From Tepidiforma thermophila (GTDB lineage Bacteria > Chloroflexota > Dehalococcoidia > Tepidiformales > Tepidiformaceae): a stretch of DNA of 64,000 bases. How positions within the stretch are numbered: position 1 is the stretch's first letter; each line of letters opens with the position of its first letter. The position numbers were made by a program, and so were the translations under genes. This document shows positions 35,322 to 42,873 of this stretch, in pieces. The notes beneath the pieces were generated by a model. That model saw only the letters and a program-made list of their open reading frames with translations, had not been told where the DNA came from and ran no database searches. Where the stretch lies: positions 2,604,001 to 2,668,000 of the forward strand of contig NZ_PDJQ01000001.1 in the NCBI RefSeq assembly GCF_002563855.1, read 5' to 3'.

Positions 35322-38116
35322 GCGGGCTGCGGCGGTTTTCCTCCCGCAGAGAGCAGCTGGACCAGGTATTCCTCCGCGACCGGCTCGCGGGAGCACGGCG
35401 GTACGACCGGATCGCCGGCTATTTTCGGAGCTCCATCTTCGAACTGGTCGGCGAGGAGATTGGCGGCATCGAGCGGGTGCGGGTCGTGTGCAACAGCGAC
35501 CTCGACGAGCGCGATTTCCGGGTGGCGCAGTATCAGCGGGAAATCCAGCTCAAGGCTCGCTGGAACGAACTGGACCCGGCAGTCGAGGCGCTGCTCCACC
35601 GGGAACGGTACCTCCGTCTGCTGGAGTTGCTCCGCTCCGGGCGCGTCGAAATTCGGGTGGTGCCGCGGAATCGCGTCTTCATTCACGGCAAGGCCGGTGT
35701 GATTGAGCTGGCGGATGGGCGCACGACAAGCTTCATCGGCTCGGTCAATGAATCGAGGGCAGCGTTTACAACAAACTACGAGATCGTCTGGGAGGATCCG
35801 TCGCCCGAGGCAGTGGCCTGGGTCCAGGAGGAGTTTGACGCCCTCTGGAAGGAGGCGGTGCCGCTTCCCGAGGCCATCATCACGGAAATCGAGCGGCTCA
35901 CGCGAAGGTCGGAGATCCCGCTCCGCAACGTCCAGGAGGAGCCGAAAAAGGCAGCTCCGGCGGCCTTCGTGGAGTCACCCATCTATCGGCGTGGCGAACA
36001 GCTCCAGCCCTGGCAGCGCTCGTTCGTCAGCATGGTGGTCGAGCATCGCGAACTCTATGGGAAAGCGCGCCTGCTGCTGGCCGACCAGGTCGGGCTCGGG
36101 AAAACGCTCTCCATGGGCACGGCGGCGGTTGTCACAGCGCTTCTCGGAGACGGGACGGTCCTCATCCTCTGTCCCGCCTCGTTGACGCTCCAGTGGCAAG
36201 TCGAACTCTGGGACCGGCTCGGGGTGCCGTCCGCGGTTTGGCGGTCGAACGAAAAGCAGTGGCTGGATTTCACCGGGTCGCTGGTCGGTACCAATGGGCC
36301 GGCGGAAATCCTCCGATGCCCGAGGCAGGTCGGCATTGTTTCTACCGGGCTCATCACCCAACAGACGGCCGAAAGCGAACTGTTGCTCCGTCTTCGCTAC
36401 GGGACCGTCATCCTCGATGAGGCGCACCGCGCCCGTCGGCGCTCAGCGATGGGCAAGGACCAGCGCGGCGAGCCGAACAATCTGCTTGCGTTCATGCTCC
36501 AGGTCGCCGAACGGACCCGTCATCTCCTGCTCGGGACGGCCACCCCGATTCAAACGAACGTGGCCGAGCTCTGGGACCTGCTGGAGGTCCTCGACCGTGG
36601 GGCGGGGTTCGTCCTCGGTGCACAGACGTTTTCGGTCTGGCGCGACGTTCACCGGGCACTCCCGATCGTCAAAGGCGAAGTCACGCCTCAGAACGAGAGC
36701 GAAGCATGGGAGTGGCTTCGATCGCCGCTTCCGCCGTCAACGGAACTCCCGTGGCTGGCTGGGTTGAGGACTCAGCTCGGACTGGACCAGCATACGTTCA
36801 ATGCGAGCAATATCCCGTACGAGAAGCTCCCGGAAGATCGACACCTCGTCCTCGGCGAGGCACTGGTGGACCGATTCTTCGAACTCCATAACCCCATAGT
36901 GCGGCACACGGTCCTGCGCCGACGCGACATCCTGGAGAACCAGGGGCTCTTGCCAAGGGTCGGGGTGCGTCTCCATCCCGACCGATATGCAGGTCCTGGG
37001 ACGTACCAAGACGTTGTCTTTGTGAACGGATTAGGGCTATTGACTAACCCCTGGTTCCAATCCGCCTACGAGGCCGCGGAGCGATTCTGCGAGTCTCTCC
37101 ATGCTCGCGATAAGGCTGCCGGCTTCATGAAGGTGCTCATGAGGCAGCGCATCTGCTCAAGCTTTGCTGCTGGACTCTCGACAGCACGACGTATGCTCGC
37201 TAGCGCAGTACCAGACGATGAAGACGAAAACGCTGAGCGAGTGCGGCGTGTCATTGGGAAGCTGACTCCGGACGAGATTGGACACCTTCAGGAGATTGTG
37301 GAGCAGCTCTCCAGCCCCGACGCCCGAGATCCGAAGCTCGATGCCGTTGACTACTTTCTTCAAAGGCACCGTACTGACGGCCGTACTTGGCTTGAGCACG
37401 GATGCATCATCTTCAGCCAGTACTACGACACAGCAGTTTGGCTCGCAGAGAATCTCGCGCAACGAATTCCAGCGGAGACGATAGCCGTCTATGCTGGCGC
37501 AGGAAAGAGCCGCATATACCGAGAGGGAGAAAGCGCTTTCGTAAACCGTAATGACATTAAGGATGCGGTTGCGCGTAGAGATATCAGGCTCGTTGTTGCC
37601 ACCGATGCGGCCTGTGAAGGGCTAAACCTGCAGACGTTAGGGACGCTAATTAACGTCGATCTGCCATGGAATCCATCACGTCTCGAGCAGAGACTTGGCC
37701 GGATTAAACGAATCGGTCAGTTGCGGGAAACGGTTGACATGCTCAACCTTGTTTACCATGATACCCAGGATGAAAGGGTCTATGAGGTCCTTTCGGAGCG
37801 GATGAAAGACACCTACGATATCTTCGGAAGTCTTCCGGATACCATCGAAGACGATTGGGTCGAGGACGCGGAGACCCTGCGAAACAGGCTCGAGCAGTAC
37901 CTAGCTGAGCGAGAGCGCGCAAGGAATGCTTTCGAACTCCAATACGAACACGACATCGACCCGAATGCCGAGCGGTGGGACCAGTGTGCCGAAGTCCTCG
38001 CGAGAGGAGAGGTGACCGACTATCTCGCACGAGGTTGGCCTCCACCACGCGTTAAGCCCGTAGTGGACCGTCTCGCCCTTGAGGAGCATGACGACAGCTA
38101 CGCGAGCGACCATTAA
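35318..38116 (+). CDS. Phospholipase-D-like plus SNF2 helicase anti-phage protein
   Basis: The 932-residue protein joins an N-terminal PLD-like nuclease domain (about 1-190), with HGK at 123-125 and GSVNES at 141-146, to a SNF2/SF2 helicase: ADQVGLGKTLSMG (about 255), VILDEAHRAR (about 364-373), LLGTATPIQTN, then TDAACEGLNLQTLG and LPWNPSRLEQRLGRIKRIGQ. The HKD motif is degraded: Glu stands where the Asp is expected, so nuclease activity is uncertain. It is the effector or translocase of the cassette, translationally coupled to the methyltransferase. The last third is clearly less G+C-rich (27 of 60 bases at 37,501-37,560) than the first part. Confidence 0.87.
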   Translation: MSGLRRFSSRREQLDQVFLRDRLAGARRYDRIAGYFRSSIFELVGEEIGGIERVRVVCNSDLDERDFRVAQYQREIQLKARWNELDPAVEALLHRERYLRLLELLRSGRVEIRVVPRNRVFIHGKAGVIELADGRTTSFIGSVNESRAAFTTNYEIVWEDPSPEAVAWVQEEFDALWKEAVPLPEAIITEIERLTRRSEIPLRNVQEEPKKAAPAAFVESPIYRRGEQLQPWQRSFVSMVVEHRELYGKARLLLADQVGLGKTLSMGTAAVVTALLGDGTVLILCPASLTLQWQVELWDRLGVPSAVWRSNEKQWLDFTGSLVGTNGPAEILRCPRQVGIVSTGLITQQTAESELLLRLRYGTVILDEAHRARRRSAMGKDQRGEPNNLLAFMLQVAERTRHLLLGTATPIQTNVAELWDLLEVLDRGAGFVLGAQTFSVWRDVHRALPIVKGEVTPQNESEAWEWLRSPLPPSTELPWLAGLRTQLGLDQHTFNASNIPYEKLPEDRHLVLGEALVDRFFELHNPIVRHTVLRRRDILENQGLLPRVGVRLHPDRYAGPGTYQDVVFVNGLGLLTNPWFQSAYEAAERFCESLHARDKAAGFMKVLMRQRICSSFAAGLSTARRMLASAVPDDEDENAERVRRVIGKLTPDEIGHLQEIVEQLSSPDARDPKLDAVDYFLQRHRTDGRTWLEHGCIIFSQYYDTAVWLAENLAQRIPAETIAVYAGAGKSRIYREGESAFVNRNDIKDAVARRDIRLVVATDAACEGLNLQTLGTLINVDLPWNPSRLEQRLGRIKRIGQLRETVDMLNLVYHDTQDERVYEVLSERMKDTYDIFGSLPDTIEDDWVEDAETLRNRLEQYLAERERARNAFELQYEHDIDPNAERWDQCAEVLARGEVTDYLARGWPPPRVKPVVDRLALEEHDDSYASDH

Positions 38117-38599
38117 TGCCGCCGTCCACACGGGCCACGGCGAGAACGCAGCGCACAGGCGCCTGCAACTGGGGCTCCTGCCCGCCCTGCTCGCCCCGGA
38201 GGTAGGGTGCCGCGGTCGTGCCCCATTGCTTGCGCCAGGCACGTGGAGTCGAAAGGACCGCAGCCCCAGGAACGCCGCCATCGAGGGCCAGTTCGACGCG
38301 GAGCAAGCTGCATTTGCGAGGGGACATCCATCATCATCGCCTTTGCGACGGTGGCCCAGTGAGCGGGAATCGTTCGCCGGCCGGCGACAACGACAGGCCA
38401 GGACTGGCATACGTTAAGGGGACTCATATCCGACCAGGTCCCCCGCCCCGGAGCAGCCCGCGCCGGCTGCCTACGCGGTGGCGGCGGAAGGCCGGATCGA
38501 AAGTTCGGGGCGGGCCCATGGAACCGCGGCCCCCTGACCAAAATCGCGCGCGTCCACAATCAGTTCGGTCGCCCGCCGCAAAGGGCTTGCAGGGGCGAC
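38117..38599 (+). other. Gene-poor stretch between defence cassette and second P27-like gene
   Basis: No frame in these 483 bases gives a protein-like sequence on either strand; the open frames present are Arg/Pro/Ser-rich and mutually overlapping. No hairpin followed by a T-run was seen after the helicase stop. It may be a decayed gene or the scar of cargo exchange. Confidence 0.4.
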
Positions 38600-39118
38600 A
38601 TGAGCGGTCGAGTGATGGCAGGACAACGCCAGAAGGCCGTCGAACTGCTCCAGTTCCATCGCGGCGGACGTGACAGGGCTCTTGTAGTGTACGACGACGG
38701 CGACCGGACCGTACCGCCTCTGCCGCGCGGCTGCGGCCGTGTGGGGGCGGTGGCCCGGCAGGCGTGGCGAGAGCTCTGGAGCTCGCCCGTCCGGGAAGTA
38801 CTCGACCGCCGCGCCGACGGCGCCGTCCTTCGGGAGTACGTGCTGCTGGTCGATGAACGGGAGCGGCTGTGGACGTGCATGGCAGCGGGGGAGCGGATGG
38901 CGCCGGTGGTTGCCCGCATGGCCCAGGCGGAGCGCCAGGTGCAGAAGCTGCGCAAGCTCCCGGCGCCCACGCCGCTCGCCCGGTTCCGCCTCCAGCAACT
39001 GGTGCTCGGCAAGAAGCACCAGCTGCGGCAGCCCGCGGCCCCGGCCGAGCTACCGGAGCCCCCGGCCGCGGTCGAGCTCGACGACATCCCTGAGCCGTGG
39101 CGGCCGTCCGGCGGCTGA
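38600..39118 (+). CDS. P27-like helical protein, diverged relative of the left-end gene
   Basis: The 172-residue protein has ARQAWRELWSSPVREVLDR...LREYVLLVDERERLWTCM, then ARMAQAERQVQKLRKL. This parallels the left-end P27-like protein (ALEAWTSLW..., ...RDIDEYERL, ARVAQLSRQL) in order and spacing. Both therefore look like members of the small-terminase P27 family, or one has been recruited to another role. The C-terminus is Pro/Glu-rich. AGGGG lies five bases before the ATG; an ATG at 38615 is an alternative. Located 121 bp before the integrase gene. Confidence 0.5.
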   Translation: MSGRVMAGQRQKAVELLQFHRGGRDRALVVYDDGDRTVPPLPRGCGRVGAVARQAWRELWSSPVREVLDRRADGAVLREYVLLVDERERLWTCMAAGERMAPVVARMAQAERQVQKLRKLPAPTPLARFRLQQLVLGKKHQLRQPAAPAELPEPPAAVELDDIPEPWRPSGG

Positions 39119-39239
39119 GCGTGGCGAACACCGGGACTTGAGCCGCCGAGCGGCGCATGCCTGGCCGGCTCCCCCGGCGGACGGCGGCGCCCCGTGGTGG
39201 ACGGCAGCGAACGGTGGCAGACTCACAGCGGAGGGCACG

Positions 39240-40373
39240 ATGGCGCGACGACCCTACGGCAGCGGTTCGGTTCATAGGGTGAACGACCCGGCGCGGCGCA
39301 ATAAACCGTGGCGCGCGGCGGTCCATGTCGGCGGTGGCAAGTACCGGGTGCGCTGGGCGGCCACCCGGCGGGAGGCGGAGCGGCTCGTGCAGGAGCTGCT
39401 CGCCGAGCGGGCGCGCGGCGTGCTCGGGCCGCCCGGCCGGCTGACCGTGCGGCAGTTCCTCGAGGAGTGGCTCGCAGGCGCACAGCACCGGCTGAAGCCG
39501 CAGTCTGCCAGCACGTACCGCGACCGCATCACCCGGCACGTCCTGCCCCACCTGGGCGACCGGCGGCTGACCGCACTCCAGCCGCTCGACCTCGAACGGC
39601 TGTACCGGCGCCTGCTCGACGCGGGGCTGGCGCCCAGCACCGTACGCATCACCCACAAAATCGTGCACAAAGCGCTGGCCGATGCCGTCCGGCTGGGCTA
39701 CCTCGCGGCCAATCCTGCTGACCGTGCCGCCCCGCCGCGGGTAGCGCAGGCAACTGCCGGCACCGTCCTGGGCCCCGAGGAGGCCCGTCGCCTGCTCGAG
39801 GCCGCCATGGGCGACCGGCTCGAGGCCCTCGCCGTCCTCGCCCTCACCACCGGCATGCGGCAGGGAGAACTCCTCGCGCTCCGCTGGCGCGACGTCGACC
39901 TCGAGGGCGGCACCGTTCGTATCACCGGCTCCCTCGCCCGTGCCGACGGCGAGTACCGCATCCAGGAGCCGAAGACGGCCAGCAGCCGGCGCGCGGTGGC
40001 GCTCGGCGAACTTGCTCGTTCGGCCCTTCGCGCCCACCGCCAGCGCCAGCTGGAGGAGCGGCTGCGGGCCGGCCCAGCGTGGCGTGACCTCGACCTTGTC
40101 TTCTGCCGCGAGGACGGCTACTACCTGAACGCCCGTTCAATCCGGGAGTGGTTCGACAGGCTGCTCGAGTGCGCCGGCGTCCCCAAGATTCGCTTCCACG
40201 ACCTCCGGCACACCGCGGCGACGCTGGCGATGGTCGCCGGCGTGGACGTCCGCACCACCGGCGCCCTGCTCGGCCACGCCTCCGCCACGCTGACCCTTGA
40301 CACCTACGGCCACGTGCTCCCCGGCGCCGCCGCAGCCGCCGCGGCTGCCATCGACGCCGCCCTCCGCGGCTGA
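39240..40373 (+). CDS. Tyrosine recombinase (site-specific integrase)
   Basis: The 377-residue phage-type integrase has an N-terminal arm-binding region with AP2-like strands (KPWRAAVHVGGGKYRVRW), a SAM-like core-binding domain (about 60-145: LTVRQFLEEWLAG...) and the catalytic domain with Arg207 (TTGMRQGELLALRW), His320-Arg323 (HDLRH), His346 (LGHAS) and Tyr356 (DTYGHV). All catalytic residues are intact. It lies next to the right attachment site, as usual. GGAGGG precedes the ATG by four bases. Confidence 0.93.
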   Translation: MARRPYGSGSVHRVNDPARRNKPWRAAVHVGGGKYRVRWAATRREAERLVQELLAERARGVLGPPGRLTVRQFLEEWLAGAQHRLKPQSASTYRDRITRHVLPHLGDRRLTALQPLDLERLYRRLLDAGLAPSTVRITHKIVHKALADAVRLGYLAANPADRAAPPRVAQATAGTVLGPEEARRLLEAAMGDRLEALAVLALTTGMRQGELLALRWRDVDLEGGTVRITGSLARADGEYRIQEPKTASSRRAVALGELARSALRAHRQRQLEERLRAGPAWRDLDLVFCREDGYYLNARSIREWFDRLLECAGVPKIRFHDLRHTAATLAMVAGVDVRTTGALLGHASATLTLDTYGHVLPGAAAAAAAAIDAALRG

Positions 40374-40393
40374 ATCCCGACGACCCCGACTTC
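40373..40393 (+). repeat. Right copy of 21-bp end repeat
   Basis: It begins at the last base of the integrase stop codon and matches 22853-22873 at 18 of 21 positions in the same orientation, with two CCCGAC units. Confidence 0.55.
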
Positions 40394-40454
40394 GGTGGCA
40401 GGGGTTTGGCAGGTTATTCCGCGGCCGATTGCGGCCCTCGGCGGGCGGTCGTAG

Positions 40455-40498
40455 ATGTCGGCGAACGCGGCTTTGTCGGGTTGGCGGGGATGTCGGGT
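40455..40498 (+). repeat. Right-end ATGTCGG repeats
   Basis: ATGTCGG (40455-40461), TTGTCGGG (40473-40480) and ATGTCGGGT (40490-40498) recur at about 17-base intervals. The last is an exact inverted copy of 22750-22758 at the left end. Candidate arm-type integrase sites. Confidence 0.5.
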
Positions 40499-40570
40499 GA
40501 AAAACAGCACACCTAATATATGTGCGCATGTATCGCATCAGGGTTATGCCATGGCGTGATAGAACGGCCG

Positions 40571-40594
40571 GATACGTACCAGATATGTACCAAC
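40571..40594 (+). repeat. Right-end tandem GTACCA-type repeat
   Basis: Tandem GATACGTACCA and GATATGTACCA matches the left-end repeat at 22678-22700 in the same orientation. With the flanking core it forms a matched pair of element ends. Confidence 0.6.
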
Positions 40595-40665
40595 GCACCC
40601 TGGCTTCCAAGAATTACGTCAATTCGCGAATACAGCGATGGCCAGAACGTCAAGGATTCCCTAGT

Positions 40666-40676
40666 ACCGTGTGTTC
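40666..40676 (+). repeat. attR core, 11-bp direct repeat
   Basis: ACCGTGTGTTC, identical to 22575-22585. From here the host DUF35 frame resumes with TGG GAG GGG GCG. Confidence 0.85.
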
Positions 40677-41042
40677 TGGGAGGGGGCGAAGGCGGGAAAG
40701 CTGATGCTGCCCCGCTGCACGACCTGCAACCGGGTCCACTGGTACCCGCGGCTGCTCTGCCCGTTCTGCCACTCTCGGGAGCTGGAGTGGATCGAGGCGA
40801 AGGGCGAGGGGCGCATCCATACGTTCGCGGTCCAGCACCGCGCCTTCGGCGGCTGGACCGATGAGGTGCCGTTCGTCACGGCGTACATCGACCTGCACGA
40901 GGGGGACCGGATGTTCACCGTGCTGCGCGGGGTCGACCCGACGAAGCCGGAGTCGATCCGGATCGGGGCGAAGGTGCGCGTGGAATTCGAACAGGCCAGC
41001 GACGAGGTGAGCATCCCGTTCTGGCGCGTGGTGGAGGAGTAA
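40671..41042 (+). pseudogene. DUF35 OB-fold/zinc-ribbon protein, 5'-truncated by the element
   Basis: The 123-residue frame FWEGAKAGKLMLPRCTTCNRVHWYPRLLCPFC has the CxxC...CxxC rubredoxin-like zinc ribbon and the OB-fold with GRIHTFAV and EVPFVTAYIDL. These proteins bind acyl-CoA and hand it to a partner thiolase, here the next gene, three bases away. The natural first 15 residues are at 22535. The only start now is GTG 40671, formed by the core repeat, with TAG three codons upstream and no Shine-Dalgarno sequence. The zinc ribbon is intact, so residual function is possible if it is translated. Confidence 0.8.
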
Positions 41043-41045
41043 CGG

Positions 41046-42254
41046 ATGCCCGGAGAGCTTTCCCGCGCGGCCGCCATCATCGGGGCGGCAGAGGCGAACG
41101 AGATCGGCTACCCCGCAACGCCCAAGACGGCGATGCAGCTGCACATCGAGGCGATTAAGAACGTCAGCGAGCAGACGGGCATCCCGATTTCGCGGATCGA
41201 CGGGGTGTTCAGCGCCGGCTGGTCGTCGCAGCTGGCGGAGCACCTCGGGCTCCATCCGAAGTACATCGATACGACGTCGGTGGGCGGGTGTTCGTTCGAG
41301 ATGCACGTGCACCATGCGCTGGCGGCGATCCACGCCGGGATTATCGACGTGGCGCTCATCAGCCACGGCGAGAACGGGTGGTCGGCGCGGGCGACCGGCG
41401 GGCGGGGGACCGGGCGGCCGCGGGGCGCGCCGGACCCCTGGGACCCGGGGCAGCAGTTCCAGGCGATTTACGGGGTGGCAGGCGCGCCCTCGAACTACGC
41501 GCATGCGATGACCCGGCACAACTACCGGTTCGGTTCGACGCCGGAGGACTTCGCGCATATTGCGGTGGTGACGCGGCAGTGGGCGATGCTGAACCCGCGG
41601 GCGATTATGTTTTCGAAGGAGACGAACCCGGGCGGCGGGCCGATTACGGTGGAGGACGTGCAGAACTCGCGGGTGGTGGCCTGGCCGCTGACGCTGCTGC
41701 ACTGCTGCCTGGTGACCGACTACGGCGGCGCGGTGCTGGTCGCGAGCCCGGAGATTGCACGGAGCGTGAAGACGAAGCCGGTGTGGATTGCCGGGGCCGG
41801 CGAGAGCATGGGGCATTCGAACATGCTCGAGATGGAGGATTTCACGGCGACGTCGGCGGCGGCTTCGGCTGCGGCGGCCTACCGGATGGCCGGCATGGGG
41901 CCGGAGGACATGGAGATGGCGATGATCTACGACTCGTTCACGATCACCGCCGGGATAACGGCCGAGATGCTGGGGCTGGCGCCGCGGGGCGAAGGCTTCC
42001 GGCTCTGGAAGGACGGCCATGCGGCGCCGGGCGGGAAGTTCCCGATCAACACCAACGGCGGCGGGCTCTCCTTCAACCACTCGGGGATGTACGGGATGCA
42101 GCTGCTGGTCGAGGCGTACCGGCAGCTCTCGCGGACTGCCGAGGACGGCGTGACCGGCCTGCCCGGGAAGCAGGTGAATGCGCGCTCGTGCATCGTCAAC
42201 GGCACGGGCGGGAGCCTTTCGACGACGGGGACGCTGATTCTCGTGGCCGACTGA
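41046..42254 (+). CDS. Thiolase-family protein (SCP-x/lipid-transfer type)
   Basis: The 402-residue protein has the non-decarboxylating thiolase fold: AAIIGAAEANEIGYP at the start, TSVGGCSFEMHVHHALAAI (Cys82) at the nucleophile helix, HNYRFGSTPEDFA mid-protein and NGTGGSLSTTGTLIL at the C-terminus. This branch usually pairs with a DUF35 protein, as here, and acts in chain-shortening or condensation of acyl-CoAs. The canonical CxS motif is replaced by GGCS, so catalysis needs confirmation. The element inserted upstream separates this gene from its native promoter. Confidence 0.83.
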   Translation: MPGELSRAAAIIGAAEANEIGYPATPKTAMQLHIEAIKNVSEQTGIPISRIDGVFSAGWSSQLAEHLGLHPKYIDTTSVGGCSFEMHVHHALAAIHAGIIDVALISHGENGWSARATGGRGTGRPRGAPDPWDPGQQFQAIYGVAGAPSNYAHAMTRHNYRFGSTPEDFAHIAVVTRQWAMLNPRAIMFSKETNPGGGPITVEDVQNSRVVAWPLTLLHCCLVTDYGGAVLVASPEIARSVKTKPVWIAGAGESMGHSNMLEMEDFTATSAAASAAAAYRMAGMGPEDMEMAMIYDSFTITAGITAEMLGLAPRGEGFRLWKDGHAAPGGKFPINTNGGGLSFNHSGMYGMQLLVEAYRQLSRTAEDGVTGLPGKQVNARSCIVNGTGGSLSTTGTLILVAD

Positions 42255-42325
42255 GCGCCGCACCGGGCGCGCTGGCACCGGGGCCGGTCCGGCGGGCCGG
42301 CCCCGGCCTCGTCGTGGGGAGTGGG

Positions 42326-42790
42326 TCAGGCGCGGGCGCGCTCGGCCGGCATGGTGCCGGTGACGCCGGCCGCCTCGAGGTCGCGGAGTTCGTCCTCGCG
42401 GAGGCCGAGGCCCCGGAGAACTTCGGCGGTGTGCTGGCCGAGCAGCGGCGCGGGGCCGTGGGCGGTCACGTATTCGCCGCCAGCGCGGATGGCGAGCGCG
42501 GGGTAGAGGTGGAAGCCGACGGGTTCGCGCTCCTCGCCGACCCAGAAGCCTGCGGCGACGGCGGCATCGGAAACGGGGACGTCGGTGATGAGCAGCGGCG
42601 CTGCCTCGTCCGGGATGTCCGGTGCCGGGTCCAAGACGGCGCCCCCGGCGAGGAAGGCGCCGAGCCCCTCGGGGTCGAGGGCGGAGCGCATGTCGACCGC
42701 GGCGCCGAACTGGCGGAGGAGCCACCCGGCGTACGCCGCGGCCGGCGAATGGGCGATGACGCGGACGCGCAGGTCTGCGAGAAGGTCCAT
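42326..42790 (-). CDS. CaiB/BaiF CoA-transferase fragment-like protein
   Basis: The 154-residue protein begins LADLRVRVIAHSPAAAYAGWLLRQFGAAV, like the N-terminal Rossmann strand of class III CoA-transferases, and ends GPAPLLGQHTAEVLRGLGLREDEL, the usual C-terminus of that family. The central catalytic part (about 250 residues) is missing. It is either an internally deleted remnant or a small paralogue. It lies opposite to its neighbours. ATG 42790 is chosen as the start of family similarity; the frame extends upstream without it. Confidence 0.55.
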   Translation of the reverse strand: MDLLADLRVRVIAHSPAAAYAGWLLRQFGAAVDMRSALDPEGLGAFLAGGAVLDPAPDIPDEAAPLLITDVPVSDAAVAAGFWVGEEREPVGFHLYPALAIRAGGEYVTAHGPAPLLGQHTAEVLRGLGLREDELRDLEAAGVTGTMPAERARA

Positions 42791-42873
42791 GACGCGGGAT
42801 GATAGCGCAGCCGGCGCGGCGGCGCGGGTAGAATCCGGTGCACTGCAGGGACGCACAGGACAGGGGGTTCGGG

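Larger units (their letters stand above)
22586..40676 (+). mobile_element. Integrated phage-satellite-like element (PICI/P4-like) with defence cargo
   Basis: Boundaries are set by the 11-bp core repeats and by restoration of the DUF35 gene when the segment is removed. Contents in order: P27-like small terminase protein, divergent zinc-knuckle protein, two Xis/AlpA-like helix-turn-helix genes, Prim-Pol/DUF927 replication protein, TubC-N-like protein, a four-gene anti-phage cassette, a second P27-like protein and a tyrosine integrase at the right end. No capsid, tail, portal or large terminase gene is present, so it cannot be a complete prophage. Integrase, Xis, primase and a small terminase subunit are the core of PICI-type satellites. 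Strand composition is opposite to that of the flanking chromosome. Confidence 0.85.

Noticed and set aside
28628-38116. Assignment as BREX or DISARM
   Set aside because: PglZ, BrxA/B and DrmA/B are absent; only the DUF499 ATPase and DUF1156 methylase families are shared with BREX.
38079-38673. Frames suggesting a transposase or helicase-tail remnant
   Set aside because: None shows a recognisable motif, and frames on both strands look equally random.
22586-40676. Complete prophage
   Set aside because: No large terminase, portal, capsid, tail or lysis gene is present.
40520-40864. Short plus-strand frames across the right attachment site
   Set aside because: They are out of frame with the DUF35 gene and cover the end repeats; no protein-like composition.
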